Source: Streptomyces jumonjinensis (GTDB lineage Bacteria > Actinomycetota > Actinomycetes > Streptomycetales > Streptomycetaceae). Taken from it: a stretch of DNA of 64,000 nucleotides. The position numbers were made by a program, and so were the translations under genes. Numbering within the stretch: position 1 is the stretch's first letter; the number at the start of each line of letters is the position of its first letter. The notes beneath the pieces are model-generated. The model made no database searches. It had not been told where the DNA came from and saw only the letters and a program-made list of their open reading frames with translations. This document shows, piece after piece, positions 1 through 8,275 of this stretch. Location: positions 1-64,000 of the forward strand of contig NZ_VCLA01000151.1 of NCBI RefSeq assembly GCF_009600885.1. Reading direction: 5' to 3'.

Positions 1-20
1 CATGGCGGCGCGCGCTCACA

Positions 21-140
21 AGCGGTACGGTCGCGTGGACATGACGAGAGTGTGATGGAAGTCCGGTGAGATTCCGGCACGGTCGCGCCACTGTGTACCC
101 GTGGTCCCACGGGAAGTCAGACCCCGCGCTCTCGTCCGTA
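21..140 (+). ncRNA. Cobalamin (B12) riboswitch
   Basis: The leader before cbtB carries the conserved cobalamin riboswitch core: a GGAAGTCCGGTGAGATTCCGG-like stretch at about 57-77, GGTCGCGCCACTGT at 81-94, and a B12-box-like GGGAAGTCAGACCC at about 110-123. It lies about 65 bp before the ATG of the cobalt transporter subunit gene. That is the classic position for repression of cobalt uptake when adenosylcobalamin is plentiful. The outer boundaries are approximate because the closing P1 helix was not folded. Confidence 0.88.
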
Positions 141-188
141 GTACCAGGCACCACGACCGGGACGCGTGTTCCCTCAGGAGGTTCTGCC

Positions 189-407
189 ATGGCTCAGGCC
201 ACTGTTCCCGCCACCGCCGCCACACCGGCGATCACCCCCATCTCCCTGAAGGCGATCGCGCCCTGGGCCGTCTTCTTCGGCGTTCTGATGCTGATCCTGC
301 TCTATTTCGTCGGCGCGGAGCAGGGCGCCACCTCGCTCCTCTCCGGTGAGACCGTCCATGAGTGGGTGCACGACGGACGTCATCTGCTCGGCTTCCCCTG
401 CCACTGA
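189..407 (+). CDS. cbtB: Cobalt transporter subunit CbtB
   Basis: A 72-residue protein with one hydrophobic segment (about residues 26-43) and a C-terminal HEWVHDGRH...CH stretch rich in possible metal ligands, the hallmark of CbtB. The family works with CbtA as a B12-regulated cobalt importer in the cytoplasmic membrane. The ATG at 189 is preceded by AGGAGG at 177-182, and the gene sits directly downstream of a cobalamin riboswitch. cbtA follows after about 70 bp, so the two are probably cotranscribed. Function is inferred from the family and the riboswitch. Confidence 0.88.
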   Translation: MAQATVPATAATPAITPISLKAIAPWAVFFGVLMLILLYFVGAEQGATSLLSGETVHEWVHDGRHLLGFPCH

Positions 408-478
408 GAGCCGTGGAGAGCCACCGAGAGCCGTCCACAGGAATCAGCGGGAACCGCAGGGAACAGCAGGGATCAGCC

Positions 479-1231
479 ATGAACTCCATATCCGTCCGCG
501 CCCTGCTGGTGCGCGGCATGCTCGCGGGTCTGATCGCGGGGGCCGCAGCCCTCGTGGTCGCCTACTTCCTCGGCGAGGGTCCGGTGGACGCCGCCATCGC
601 CTTCGAGGAGAGCCACAGCCATGAGCACGGCGGCGAGGAACTCGTCAGCCGCACCATGCAGTCGACCGGGGGGCTCGCCACCGGACTGCTCGTCTTCGGC
701 GTCGCGGTCGGCGGCATCGCGGCGCTCGCCTACTGCGTCGCCCTGGGCCGCGTCGGCCGGTTCGGCGCGCGCGCCACGGCCGCGCTGGTGGCGCTCGGCG
801 CGCTGCTGACCGTCTATGTGGTGCCGTATCTGAAGTATCCGCCGAACCCGCCGGCCGTCGGCGATCCGGACACCATCGGCGAGCGTACGGCGCTGTACTT
901 CCTGATGATCGCGCTCAGTGTGCTGCTGGGGGTCGCGGCGGTGATCCTGGGGCAGCGGCTGGCTCCCCGGCTGGGCGACTGGAACGCGACGGTCGCCGCG
1001 GCGGCGGCCTTCGTGCTCGCGGTCGGGCCGGCGTTCGCGCTGCTGCCGTCGTTCGACGAGGTGCCGAAGGGATTCCCGGCCTCGGTGGTGTGGGAGTTCC
1101 GGCTCTCGACGCTGGCGATCCAGGCGACGCTGTGGACGGTGTTCGGGCTGGTCTTCGGCCATCTGGCGGAACGGCTGCTCACCCCGGGCGCCGCGCGGTC
1201 CGCGTCCCGGACGGCGGCCGGCCTCCACTGA
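479..1231 (+). CDS. cbtA: Cobalt transporter CbtA
   Basis: A 250-residue polytopic membrane protein with roughly five hydrophobic segments. A His/Glu-rich segment (ESHSHEHGGEE, about residues 44-54) follows the first helix, as expected for CbtA and plausibly a Co2+ entry site. It lies directly after cbtB, so one riboswitch probably controls both. Among several in-frame codons the ATG at 479 was chosen because it puts the first transmembrane helix at the N-terminus; upstream codons give only a hydrophilic, repetitive extension. The GC-rich, partly repeated segment 1232-1327 follows and may act as terminator. Confidence 0.85.
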   Translation: MNSISVRALLVRGMLAGLIAGAAALVVAYFLGEGPVDAAIAFEESHSHEHGGEELVSRTMQSTGGLATGLLVFGVAVGGIAALAYCVALGRVGRFGARATAALVALGALLTVYVVPYLKYPPNPPAVGDPDTIGERTALYFLMIALSVLLGVAAVILGQRLAPRLGDWNATVAAAAAFVLAVGPAFALLPSFDEVPKGFPASVVWEFRLSTLAIQATLWTVFGLVFGHLAERLLTPGAARSASRTAAGLH

Positions 1232-1327
1232 ACCGGCCGCGGTCCGGCCGCCGCTGAGCGGCCCCGTCCGGCCGCCGCGTCCGATTCGTTCAAGACCCGC
1301 CGTACGCCCCCGGCCTACGTTGAGTCC

Positions 1328-1720
1328 ATGACTCCACGACTCGACGCCTTCAGCGTCATCGCCTCCGATCTCGCCGCATCCCTCGCCTTCTACCGCCGTC
1401 TCGGGCTGGACATCCCGGCCGGGGCCGAGAGCGCCCCGCATGTCGAGGCCGTCGGGCCCGGCGGGCTGCGGGTGCTCTGGGACACCGAGGACGTCATCCG
1501 CTCCTTCGACCCTCAGTGGCGGCGGCCCGAGGGCGGTGAGCGGCTCGGACTCGCCTTCCGCTGTGCGAGCCCGGCCGAGGTGGACTCGGTCTACGCGGAG
1601 CTGGTCGGGGCCGGGTACCGGGGGCATCTCGCGCCCTGGGACGCGGTGTGGGGGCAGCGTTACGCGGTCGTCCTGGACCCCGACGGCTGCGGGGTCTCGC
1701 TCTTCGCCGACGCCGCGTAG
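1328..1720 (+). CDS. VOC/glyoxalase-fold family protein
   Basis: A 130-residue protein that opens with [21 protein letters not shown] and ends with [16 protein letters not shown], the paired beta-alpha-beta-beta-beta signatures of the vicinal oxygen chelate fold. The family includes glyoxalases, dioxygenases and drug-binding proteins, so the substrate cannot be named. The 3' end overlaps the convergent AraC-type gene by 61 bp. VOC genes and DUF6597-type AraC regulators are often neighbours, which suggests a functional link but does not prove one. Confidence 0.85.
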   Translation: MTPRLDAFSVIASDLAASLAFYRRLGLDIPAGAESAPHVEAVGPGGLRVLWDTEDVIRSFDPQWRRPEGGERLGLAFRCASPAEVDSVYAELVGAGYRGHLAPWDAVWGQRYAVVLDPDGCGVSLFADAA

Positions 1721-2379
1721 TCGCTGAGGGTGGTCCCGGCCAGCTCCCGGGTCTCCCGGGCCAGATGGGCCTGATCGGCGCAGCCCGCGGCGAGCGCGGC
1801 GGCGGCGTACGGCGTCCCCTGGCGGATCAGGGCCAGGGCCCGCTGGAGCCGGAGCACCCGGGCGAGGGTCTTGGGTCCGTACCCGAAGCCGGCGAGCGAG
1901 CGGCGGTGCAGCTGCCGGGCGCCGAGCCCCACGGCCCCGGCCGCCGCGGCGACGCTGGCGCCGGCCTCCAGCCGGCGTACGACCTCTCCCAGCAGGGGGT
2001 CGGGGGGCCAGGGCGCGGCGGCGGCCCTGCGCAGCGCCACGGCCTCCAGCTCGGCGGCGGCGTCGGCGGCCGTGTCGATGCGCTCGGCGAGTTCGCGGGC
2101 CTTTGCCGCGCCCCAGAGGTCGGCGAGGTCGACCCGCCGGTCGCGCAGTTCGTCGGCGCGGACGCCGAGGAGCGCGGGGGCGGTTCCGGGCGCGAAGCGC
2201 ACCCCCGCGTGTCTGAGACCGCCCCCGGCCCGGTGGGCCCGGGTGTCGGGGCCCGCGACGAGCAGCCGGCCGGGGGTCCACAGCAGGTCCAGACAGCCGT
2301 CGGGGAGGACCGTCTGCCCGTCGCCGTCCGACTCCCAGACGACGGCGCCCGGGAGCGCCGAAGGCCGTTCCCGGTACAT
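1660..2379 (-). CDS. AraC family transcriptional regulator (DUF6597-like N-terminus)
   Basis: A 239-residue protein. The N-terminus ([16 protein letters not shown] ... [10 protein letters not shown]) matches the DUF6597-type sensor half found on many actinobacterial AraC regulators. The C-terminal third (about residues 140-225; [20 protein letters not shown] and [26 protein letters not shown]) supplies the two AraC-type helix-turn-helices. The start codon lies 3 bp after the stop of the YihY-like gene, so the two are probably cotranscribed. The tail runs 61 bp into the opposing VOC gene. The ligand is unknown. Confidence 0.88.
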   Translation of the reverse strand: MYRERPSALPGAVVWESDGDGQTVLPDGCLDLLWTPGRLLVAGPDTRAHRAGGGLRHAGVRFAPGTAPALLGVRADELRDRRVDLADLWGAAKARELAERIDTAADAAAELEAVALRRAAAAPWPPDPLLGEVVRRLEAGASVAAAAGAVGLGARQLHRRSLAGFGYGPKTLARVLRLQRALALIRQGTPYAAAALAAGCADQAHLARETRELAGTTLSDYAASAKSETPQPSGSRTTA

Positions 2380-2382
2380 GGC

Positions 2383-3591
2383 TCAGGGCCCCGGCGGCCG
2401 GCGGTGCTTGCCCGTCGGCGGCTTGTGGTGGCCGGAGTGCAGCCGGGACCGCACATCGTCCACCGGCAGAAAGCGGGACCAGCGCTCGGGGAACTCCGAG
2501 GGCATGTCCCCCGATCCGCCGCCCGTGCCGTACTCGTCGCCCTCGGCGTCGTACTCGTCGTCGTCATCGTCATCGTCGTCGTACTCGCCGAAGATATGCG
2601 CCGCTCTCGCCCTGGCCAGCACCTCCACCGCCTGGGCCGCCCGGATCCGCTCATTGGCCGCGCGGGCCGCCGCGGTGGCCACCGAGGGCCAGACATGGTC
2701 GATCGCCGCGTTCACCGCGGCGCCGACCAGGACCGCGAAGGCGGAGATGCCGATCCACAGCAGTACCGCGATCGGCGCGGCCAGCGAGCCGTAGATGGTG
2801 GGGCCCTCGACGGTGCTGGTGAGATAGATCCGGAGCAGAAAGCTCCCCAGCACCCACATCCCGAGGGCCACCAGCGCCCCGGGGACGTCCTCGATCCACG
2901 GTGAGCGCACCGGCACCGAGACGTGGTAGAGCGTCGTCAGAAAGGCGACCGAGAGCAGGATCACCACGGGCCAGTACAGGACGGTGACGACCGTCGTGCC
3001 CCAGGGGATCAGCTCCACGACCCGGTCGGGGCCGACCACCGCGAGGGGCAGCACCACCGCGCCGATCAGCAGCGCGACCAGATAGAGCAGAAAGGCCAGC
3101 AGCCGGGTGGCGACGATGCCGCGCTGGCCGTCGAGCCCGTACATCACGGTGATGGTGTCGATGAAGACGTTCACCGCGCGCGAGCCCGACCAGAGGGCGA
3201 TCGCGAACCCGATGGAGATGAGGTCCGGCCGCCCGCCGTGGGTGACGTCCTCCAGCAGGGGCCTCGCGATGTCGTTGACGCCGCGTTCGGAGAGCACGGT
3301 GCCGACCGCGTTGAGGATGTTGGTCTCGATCGACGCGACCGTGGTGGTGTTGGTCCAGTCGTCCATATAGCCGAGCAGGCCCAGCAGACCCAGCATCAGG
3401 GGCGGCAGCGAGAGCAGGGTGAAGAACGCCGCTTCGGCCGCCAGGCCGAGGATGCGGTACTCGATGCACGAGTTGACCGTGTCCTTCAGCAGCAGCCACG
3501 CCATCTTCCGCTTGGAGACATTGCGGTAGAGGACTCGGGCCCGGTGAAGTCGTCCCGATGGCCGCTCGGGTGTTTCATTTGCTGCCTGCAC
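2383..3591 (-). CDS. YihY/virulence factor BrkB family membrane protein
   Basis: A 402-residue membrane protein with about six hydrophobic segments between residues 45 and 295 and the YihY/BrkB hallmarks (EAAFFTLLSLPPL near the N-terminus, YGSLAAPIAVLLWIGISA before the last helix). The role of the family is poorly defined; it was once mistaken for RNase BN. An unusual cytoplasmic tail begins with eight consecutive Asp (about residues 338-345) and ends in a basic, Pro-rich segment. The GTG start at 3591 has AAGGAG directly against it, so the true start could lie slightly downstream. It is divergent from the acyl-CoA dehydrogenase with only 17 bp between starts. Confidence 0.88.
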   Translation of the reverse strand: MQAANETPERPSGRLHRARVLYRNVSKRKMAWLLLKDTVNSCIEYRILGLAAEAAFFTLLSLPPLMLGLLGLLGYMDDWTNTTTVASIETNILNAVGTVLSERGVNDIARPLLEDVTHGGRPDLISIGFAIALWSGSRAVNVFIDTITVMYGLDGQRGIVATRLLAFLLYLVALLIGAVVLPLAVVGPDRVVELIPWGTTVVTVLYWPVVILLSVAFLTTLYHVSVPVRSPWIEDVPGALVALGMWVLGSFLLRIYLTSTVEGPTIYGSLAAPIAVLLWIGISAFAVLVGAAVNAAIDHVWPSVATAAARAANERIRAAQAVEVLARARAAHIFGEYDDDDDDDDEYDAEGDEYGTGGGSGDMPSEFPERWSRFLPVDDVRSRLHSGHHKPPTGKHRRPPGP

Positions 3592-3608
3592 CTCCTTACC
3601 GTATCGGC

Positions 3609-5243
3609 ATGGCAGCTACCACCCACACAGTGACCAACCAGGCTCCGCCGCTGGTGGAGTACGACGTCTTCACCTCGGACCGGGCGCTGGCAGAAGCGGT
3701 GGAACGGCATGTTCCGCCGGGCCTCGCCGACCAGGCGTGCCAAGAGCTGTCGGAGCTGGGCGTCGCGGCGGGTTCGGCCCGTGCGCAGGAGTGGGGGGCG
3801 CAGGCGAACGAGAACCCGCCGAGGCTCCGTACCCACGACCGCTACGGCAACCGGATCGACGAGGTCGACTTCCATCCGGCCTGGCACCGGCTGCTCGGGC
3901 ACGCCGTCGCCTCGGGGCTGACGAACGCCTGGGGCAGGCCGTCCGGGCATGTCCGGCGCGCTGCGGGCTTCCTGGTCTGGACCCAGACGGAGGCGGGGCA
4001 CGGCTGTCCGCTGTCGATGACGCATTCCGCCGTGCCCGCGCTCCGCGCCGACCCGGAGCTCGCGGCCGAGTGGGAGCCCCGGCTGACCGCGTCCGCCTAC
4101 GACCCGGAGCTGCGCCCGCCCGCCGCGAAGGCGGGGAATCTTCTCGGCATGGGCATGACGGAGAAGCAGGGCGGCAGCGATGTCCGGGCGAACACCACGG
4201 CCGCCCGGCCGCTCGCCGCCGAAGGCGAGTACGTCCTCACCGGCCACAAGTGGTTCTGCTCCGCTCCCATGTCCGACGGATTCCTGGTGCTCGCCCAGGC
4301 GCCCGGGGGGCTGACCTGCTTCCTGGTCCCCCGGGTGCTCGCGGACGGCACCCGGAACGTCTTCCGGATCCAGCGGCTCAAGGACAAGCTGGGCAACCGG
4401 TCCAACGCGTCGGGCGAGATCGAGTTCGAGGACACCTGGGCGCACCGGGTCGGCGACGAGGGGCGCGGGGTGCGCACCATCATCGAGATGGTGTCGGCGA
4501 CCCGGCTGGACTGTGTGATCGGGTCGGCCGCGCTGATGCGGCAGGCGGTCGCGCAGGCGATTCACCACAGCGCCCACCGGCACGCCTTCGGGGGGCCGCT
4601 CATCGACAAACCGCTGATGCGCAATGTGCTGGCGGATCTGGCGCTGGAGTCGGAGGCGGCGACGGTGCTCGGGCTGCGGCTGGCCGCCGCGTACGACGCC
4701 GGTACGGAGCAGGAGCGGGCCTTCGCGCGCCTCGCGGTGCCCGCGGCCAAGTACTGGGTGACCAAGCGGTGCACACCCCTGGCGGTCGAGGCGCTGGAGT
4801 GTCTGGGCGGCAACGGCTACGTCGAGGAGTCGGGGCTGCCCCGGCTGCTGCGCGAGTCGCCGCTCAACTCGATCTGGGAGGGCTCGGGCAATGTGCAGGC
4901 GCTGGATGTGCTGCGGGCGCTCCAGCGCGAGCCGGGGGCGCTGGACGCCTTTCTCGGCGAGGTCGGGCCGGCGCGCGGCGCGGATCACCGCCTCGACGGC
5001 GCGATCAAGGCGCTGCTGACCGAGCTGGCGGATCTGGACGGGATCGAGGCGCGGGCACGCCGGGTGGTGGAGCGGATGGCGCTGGTGCTCCAGGGTTCGC
5101 TGCTGGTGCGCTGGGCGCCGCCGGCGGTGGCGGACGCGTTCTGCGCCTCGCGGCTCGGCGGGGACTGGGGCGCCGCCTTCGGGACGCTGCCGCACACGCT
5201 GGATCTGGCGGGGGTGGTGGAGCGGGCCCGGCCGGTGGTGTGA
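3609..5243 (+). CDS. Acyl-CoA dehydrogenase family protein (AidB-like)
   Basis: A 544-residue FAD-dependent acyl-CoA dehydrogenase homologue. It carries the flavin-binding segment GMGMTEKQGGSDVRANTT (about residue 180) and the C-terminal CLGGNGYVEESGLPRLLRE...IWEGSGNVQALDVLRAL signature. The length and the AidB-type GGSDVR and WEGSGN motifs place it with the AidB/isovaleryl-like branch rather than with 380-residue beta-oxidation enzymes. AidB proteins in enteric bacteria are linked to alkylation stress; the role here is unknown. The ATG at 3609 has no Shine-Dalgarno sequence, so translation may be leaderless. An in-frame upstream ATG at 3558 would run into the divergent gene. A hairpin follows at 5272. 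Confidence 0.87.
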   Translation: MAATTHTVTNQAPPLVEYDVFTSDRALAEAVERHVPPGLADQACQELSELGVAAGSARAQEWGAQANENPPRLRTHDRYGNRIDEVDFHPAWHRLLGHAVASGLTNAWGRPSGHVRRAAGFLVWTQTEAGHGCPLSMTHSAVPALRADPELAAEWEPRLTASAYDPELRPPAAKAGNLLGMGMTEKQGGSDVRANTTAARPLAAEGEYVLTGHKWFCSAPMSDGFLVLAQAPGGLTCFLVPRVLADGTRNVFRIQRLKDKLGNRSNASGEIEFEDTWAHRVGDEGRGVRTIIEMVSATRLDCVIGSAALMRQAVAQAIHHSAHRHAFGGPLIDKPLMRNVLADLALESEAATVLGLRLAAAYDAGTEQERAFARLAVPAAKYWVTKRCTPLAVEALECLGGNGYVEESGLPRLLRESPLNSIWEGSGNVQALDVLRALQREPGALDAFLGEVGPARGADHRLDGAIKALLTELADLDGIEARARRVVERMALVLQGSLLVRWAPPAVADAFCASRLGGDWGAAFGTLPHTLDLAGVVERARPVV

Positions 5244-5271
5244 GCGCCCTCCGTCGTAGATGATCATGCTT

Positions 5272-5303
5272 GGGGTGGTGCTGCGCCGACACGGCACCAC
5301 CCC
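5272..5303 (+). terminator. Hairpin after the acyl-CoA dehydrogenase gene
   Basis: A perfect 10-bp inverted repeat (GGGGTGGTGC / GCACCACCCC) with a 12-nt loop lies 29 bp after the stop codon. It lacks a clear T tract, like most streptomycete terminators. The same 10-mer also forms part of the arms of the larger inverted repeat at 7466-7569. Confidence 0.5.
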
Positions 5304-5326
5304 TCGCGTCGTTCACTTTCCGACAT

Positions 5327-5364
5327 GCGCATGCCCATGCGCGAGGGTTGCAGGGGGTTGCAGC
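5327..5364. promoter_or_regulatory. Inverted and direct repeats upstream of the GAF regulator
   Basis: Between the preceding terminator and the GAF regulator there is an inverted repeat GCGCAT-4 nt-ATGCGC (5327-5342), followed by two direct copies of GGTTGCAG (5346-5353 and 5355-5362). Their position in the presumed promoter region makes them candidate operator sites, possibly for autoregulation. This rests only on repeat symmetry. Confidence 0.3.
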
Positions 5365-5453
5365 GGCTTGCCGCCTCCGCGCCGTGCCGGCCCCTCGCCA
5401 CCGCACGACCCATACCGCGGCGACATCGGCGTCGCCGCGCAGGAGGACCCCGC

Positions 5454-6701
5454 GTGCAGACCCGATCGATCGACCTGGGCGCCCTCGCCGCCATGGACGC
5501 AAGCGACGCCGCCAGGCTGCTGAAGGGGGTGCGGGACGCCACGCTGAGCGGACGCCGCCCTCCGGTCGGGCCACGGGCGGAGATCGAGGAGTCCTGGCGC
5601 CGGCTGCTGGGCCAGGGGCTCGACCCCGACCGGGAGCAGCGGGCGGAGCCGCTGCCCCGGGAGGAGGTGGAGCGGCGCAGAAACGACTCTCCGCTGCGGG
5701 ATGTGCTGGCGGTGCCGCGGGACTCGCTGGTCTCGATCGCGGAGGCCGCGCGGCATGTCATGGTCGTCGCCGACGCCGATGGGCGGCTGCTGTGGCGCGA
5801 GGGCAAGGCGAGCGTGCTGCGCAAGGCCGACGCCCATGGCTTCGTCCTGGGCGCGGCCCTCCATGAGGAGTCGGTCGGCACCAACGCGGTGGGCACCGCC
5901 CTGGCGATCCGCCGGCCCGTCCAGGTCCACGCGGCCGAGCACTTTCTCTCCGCGCACCAGAGCTGGACCTGCGCGGGCGCTCCGCTGACCGATCCGCGCG
6001 ACGGGAGGCTGATCGGGGTGATCGCCGTCAGCGGGCCGCCGTCCACCATGCATCCGACGACGCTCGCCCTGGTCGCGTCGGTCACCCGGCTCGCCGAGGC
6101 GGAGCTGCGCACCGGGCACTTCCACGCCCTGGAGCGGCTGCGGGCGGTGGCCGCCCCGCTGCTGGGCCGGCTGACGGGGCGGGCGGTGGCCGTGGACGCC
6201 AACGGCTGGCCCGCCGCGGTAATCGGGATGCCCGCGCCGGGGCGGCTGCCGCTGCCCAAGTCGCCCGGGGAGGGGAGCCTGTGGCTGCCCTCGCTCGGGA
6301 TGTGCGCGGTGGAGCCGCTGCCGGGCGGCTGGCTGGTGCGGGTCGAGGAGCGGGAGCACCGGCCCGGCCCGCCGGCCCGGGTGGTGCTCGATCTGAGCCG
6401 GCCGCGCGCCGCCTCGGTGACGGTGTGCTGCGAGGCGGGCAGTTGGACGCAGGAGCTGAGCCCGCGCCACGCCGAGCTGCTGTACGCGCTGGCGCTGCAC
6501 CCGGGCGGGCTGAGCGCGGCGGGGCTGGCGCGGGAGCTCTTCGCGGACGCCACGCGTACGGTGACGGTGCGGGCGGAGATGTCCCGGCTCCGCCGCCATC
6601 TGGCATCGGTGCTGGCCAGCCGTCCGTACCGGTTCGCGGACGGGGTGGCGGTGGAGGTGGTGCCCCGGCTTTGGCCGGAGCGCTCGGGCGTGGTTCCCTG
6701 A
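5454..6701 (+). CDS. GAF domain-containing transcriptional regulator
   Basis: A 415-residue protein. Residues about 80-230 form a GAF sensor of the AcoR type (HVMVVADADGRLLWREG, ESVGTNAVGTALA, AEHFLSAHQSWTCAGAPL). The C-terminus (about residues 335-400: HAELLYALALHPGGLSAAGLARELF ... MSRLRRHL) is a winged-helix-like DNA-binding domain. No sigma-54 AAA+ module is present, as is usual for this actinobacterial family, often found beside aldehyde or alcohol dehydrogenases; no such partner is next to it here. GTG at 5454 was chosen because AGGAGG lies at 5441-5446; an upstream in-frame ATG at 5325 would add 43 Arg/Pro-rich residues. Confidence 0.82.
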   Translation: MQTRSIDLGALAAMDASDAARLLKGVRDATLSGRRPPVGPRAEIEESWRRLLGQGLDPDREQRAEPLPREEVERRRNDSPLRDVLAVPRDSLVSIAEAARHVMVVADADGRLLWREGKASVLRKADAHGFVLGAALHEESVGTNAVGTALAIRRPVQVHAAEHFLSAHQSWTCAGAPLTDPRDGRLIGVIAVSGPPSTMHPTTLALVASVTRLAEAELRTGHFHALERLRAVAAPLLGRLTGRAVAVDANGWPAAVIGMPAPGRLPLPKSPGEGSLWLPSLGMCAVEPLPGGWLVRVEEREHRPGPPARVVLDLSRPRAASVTVCCEAGSWTQELSPRHAELLYALALHPGGLSAAGLARELFADATRTVTVRAEMSRLRRHLASVLASRPYRFADGVAVEVVPRLWPERSGVVP

Positions 6702-6706
6702 CCTGT

Positions 6707-7273
6707 ATGAGCAACCCCGTGACCACGTGGTATCTGGAGCAGACCTCCCCCGCCGATCTCCGGCCCGCCGCCGAGCCCGCCGGGGATGTGCGGATCGTCC
6801 GTGCCGAGCTGCCCTCGCCCGAGTTCAGCCGTTTCCTCTATACGGCGGTAGGCGGGGACGTCCAGTGGCACGACCGGCTCGGGATGACCTACGCGGAGTG
6901 GGCGGAGGTGCTCGGCAGGCCGGGCGCCGAGACCTGGGTGGCGTACGACCGGGGCACTCCGGCCGGATACGCGGAGTTCGAGGCGGGGCCGGACGGTTCG
7001 GTGGAGATCGTCTACTTCGGGCTGATCCCGGCGTTCCGGGGGCGGCGGATCGGCGGTCATCTGCTGTCGTACGCGGTGGCCAGGGCGTGGGATCTGGCGG
7101 AGCGGCGGCCGGGGCTGGAGCCGACGAAGCGGGTCTGGCTGCACACCTGCTCCAAGGACGGGCCGCATGCGATGGACAACTATCTGCGGCGCGGGTTCGC
7201 GCTGTACGACACCCGGGTGACGGACGAGCCGGACGAGCCCACCCCGGGCCCCTGGCCCGGCGCCCACCCCTGA
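6707..7273 (+). CDS. GNAT family N-acetyltransferase
   Basis: A 188-residue protein with the acetyl-CoA pyrophosphate loop of GNAT enzymes at about residues 104-117 (FGLIPAFRGRRIGG), followed by HLLSYAVARAW and a C-terminal YLRRGFALYDTR strand-helix element. The substrate is unknown. It starts 5 bp after the GAF regulator stop, so the pair is probably cotranscribed; no good Shine-Dalgarno is visible, which fits translational coupling. Three 13-bp tandem repeats lie just downstream. Confidence 0.85.
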   Translation: MSNPVTTWYLEQTSPADLRPAAEPAGDVRIVRAELPSPEFSRFLYTAVGGDVQWHDRLGMTYAEWAEVLGRPGAETWVAYDRGTPAGYAEFEAGPDGSVEIVYFGLIPAFRGRRIGGHLLSYAVARAWDLAERRPGLEPTKRVWLHTCSKDGPHAMDNYLRRGFALYDTRVTDEPDEPTPGPWPGAHP

Positions 7274-7290
7274 CGATCCCGCGTCCCGGG

Positions 7291-7329
7291 CGCGGGACCC
7301 GGACGCGGGACCCGGACGCGGGACCCGGA
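7291..7329. repeat. 13-bp tandem repeat (3 copies)
   Basis: Three perfect head-to-tail copies of CGCGGGACCCGGA lie 18 bp after the GNAT gene stop. The motif could form short hairpins and may have arisen by slippage. No function is evident. Confidence 0.7.
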
Positions 7330-7465
7330 CCCGCCGGACGCACCCGTGCCCCGGGCGCACTGGGCGCGCGGCCCGGCTTCGTACCCCCGGGGCAGACGCT
7401 CCGGGCGGGCTGGTTCTGCCGGGATCGGTGGCGGCGGTTGGGGTCTCATGTGAGGGGGCCGCGCA

Positions 7466-7569
7466 GGGGTGGTGCCGGGACGTAAAACGTGATTTGTGGC
7501 GCGAAGGAGGCCCGCCATCAAACAAGGACTGGAAACGCGCCCGTAAATCATGAGTCCCGGCACCACCCC
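7466..7569. repeat. 104-bp inverted-repeat element (candidate structured RNA or MITE-like element)
   Basis: Perfect 16-bp terminal inverted repeats (GGGGTGGTGCCGGGAC at 7466-7481 and its complement at 7554-7569) enclose about 72 bp. Inside, TGATTT pairs with AAATCA and GGCGCG pairs with CGCGCC, so nearly the whole element can fold into one interrupted hairpin. The apical loop of about 32 nt contains AAGGAGG. The interior is A-rich for this genome. No target-site duplication is obvious. It could be a structured RNA, a strong terminator or a miniature mobile element. Confidence 0.6.
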
Positions 7570-7919
7570 GGAGCGGACACCGGACCCCAGCACACCACAC
7601 CCGACCTACCCCCGGAGCGCCCGCGCAAGACGCGGCCCCCGGACCCCAGCCCCGGACGCGCCCGAGCACCCCACGCCCCGCTCCCGCCCGGACGGGCCGC
7701 ACCCACCCCAAGCAATTGGCCGAAACCCGGCCACCACCCGGCCATCACCCTGCGATCGGGCGGCCGATGCCCGCCATCCACACCACGACGGATGGGAGCG
7801 CACCCGCCCCGCCCGGCATATCACCGGCCCCTCGGCCGAACCACCGGTCAGCGCCCTGAACCACCGCCCCGCCCGGACAGGCCAAGATCAATCCATTTCT
7901 CGCGATCCGAGACACAGTT

Positions 7920-7944
7920 GTCCACCATACGGATGACGGTGGAC
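7920..7944. promoter_or_regulatory. Inverted repeat upstream of the sulfur-assimilation leader
   Basis: GTCCACC (7920-7926) and GGTGGAC (7938-7944) form a perfect 7-bp inverted repeat with an 11-nt spacer. The repeat ends 31 bp before the leader peptide ATG, so it lies in or next to the expected promoter. It is a candidate operator for sulfur control; no matching regulator gene is in the window. Confidence 0.35.
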
Positions 7945-7975
7945 TGTCGTCCGATCGCCGTGACACGCTTCCGTC

Positions 7976-8059
7976 ATGTCTGAAGCTGGAATTGCCTTGG
8001 TGAGTCGACGGCACGTCGATCTCGGCCGCATGTCCAGCGCCATCTGTCCCACCCGCTGA
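7976..8059 (+). CDS. Putative leader peptide of the sulfur assimilation operon (27 aa)
   Basis: ATG to TGA encodes a 27-residue peptide containing VSRRHVDLGRMSSAICPTR. The R-R-H-V-D-L core followed by a near-terminal Cys matches short putative leader peptides that I recall from before cysteine and sulfur genes in Streptomyces. It ends 216 bp before the sulfite reductase ATG. A single Cys codon (TGT, codon 24) lies four codons before the stop, suggesting that ribosome stalling at this codon might sense cysteinyl-tRNA. The attenuation role is an inference; the ORF is seen directly. Confidence 0.72.
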   Translation: MSEAGIALVSRRHVDLGRMSSAICPTR

Positions 8060-8275
8060 CAGCTCCAGCACAGCCGAGCATTTCACCGCGAATCGCCGCG
8101 AGCCCTCTCGCGCACCCCCTCAGTCAACGGATCTCCCGCAGCTTCCGATCTCCCCTGCGCCGCCCCGTCTGAGCCATCTCAGCAATCGCTGGATCACCGC
8201 ACTGCGCACCGTCGCGCTTCAGCGCGCGTGTGCAGCTCAGAGCCGCCCTCCTGCAGTCTCGAAGGACATACCGCC

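Larger units (their letters stand above)
7274..7975. other. 702-bp non-coding stretch before the sulfur leader peptide
   Basis: No convincing gene is present. Open frames here read as Pro/Arg/His-rich low-complexity strings and lack start signals. The stretch holds the 13-bp tandem repeats (7291-7329), the 104-bp inverted-repeat element (7466-7569) and a short inverted repeat just upstream of the leader peptide (7920-7944). The base composition dips to unusually A/T-containing sequence inside the inverted-repeat element. Confidence 0.6.

Noticed and set aside
7489..7983. 164-codon open frame in the gap before the sulfur operon
   Set aside because: Pro/Arg/His-rich low complexity, no ribosome-binding site, no domain, and it begins inside the inverted-repeat element.
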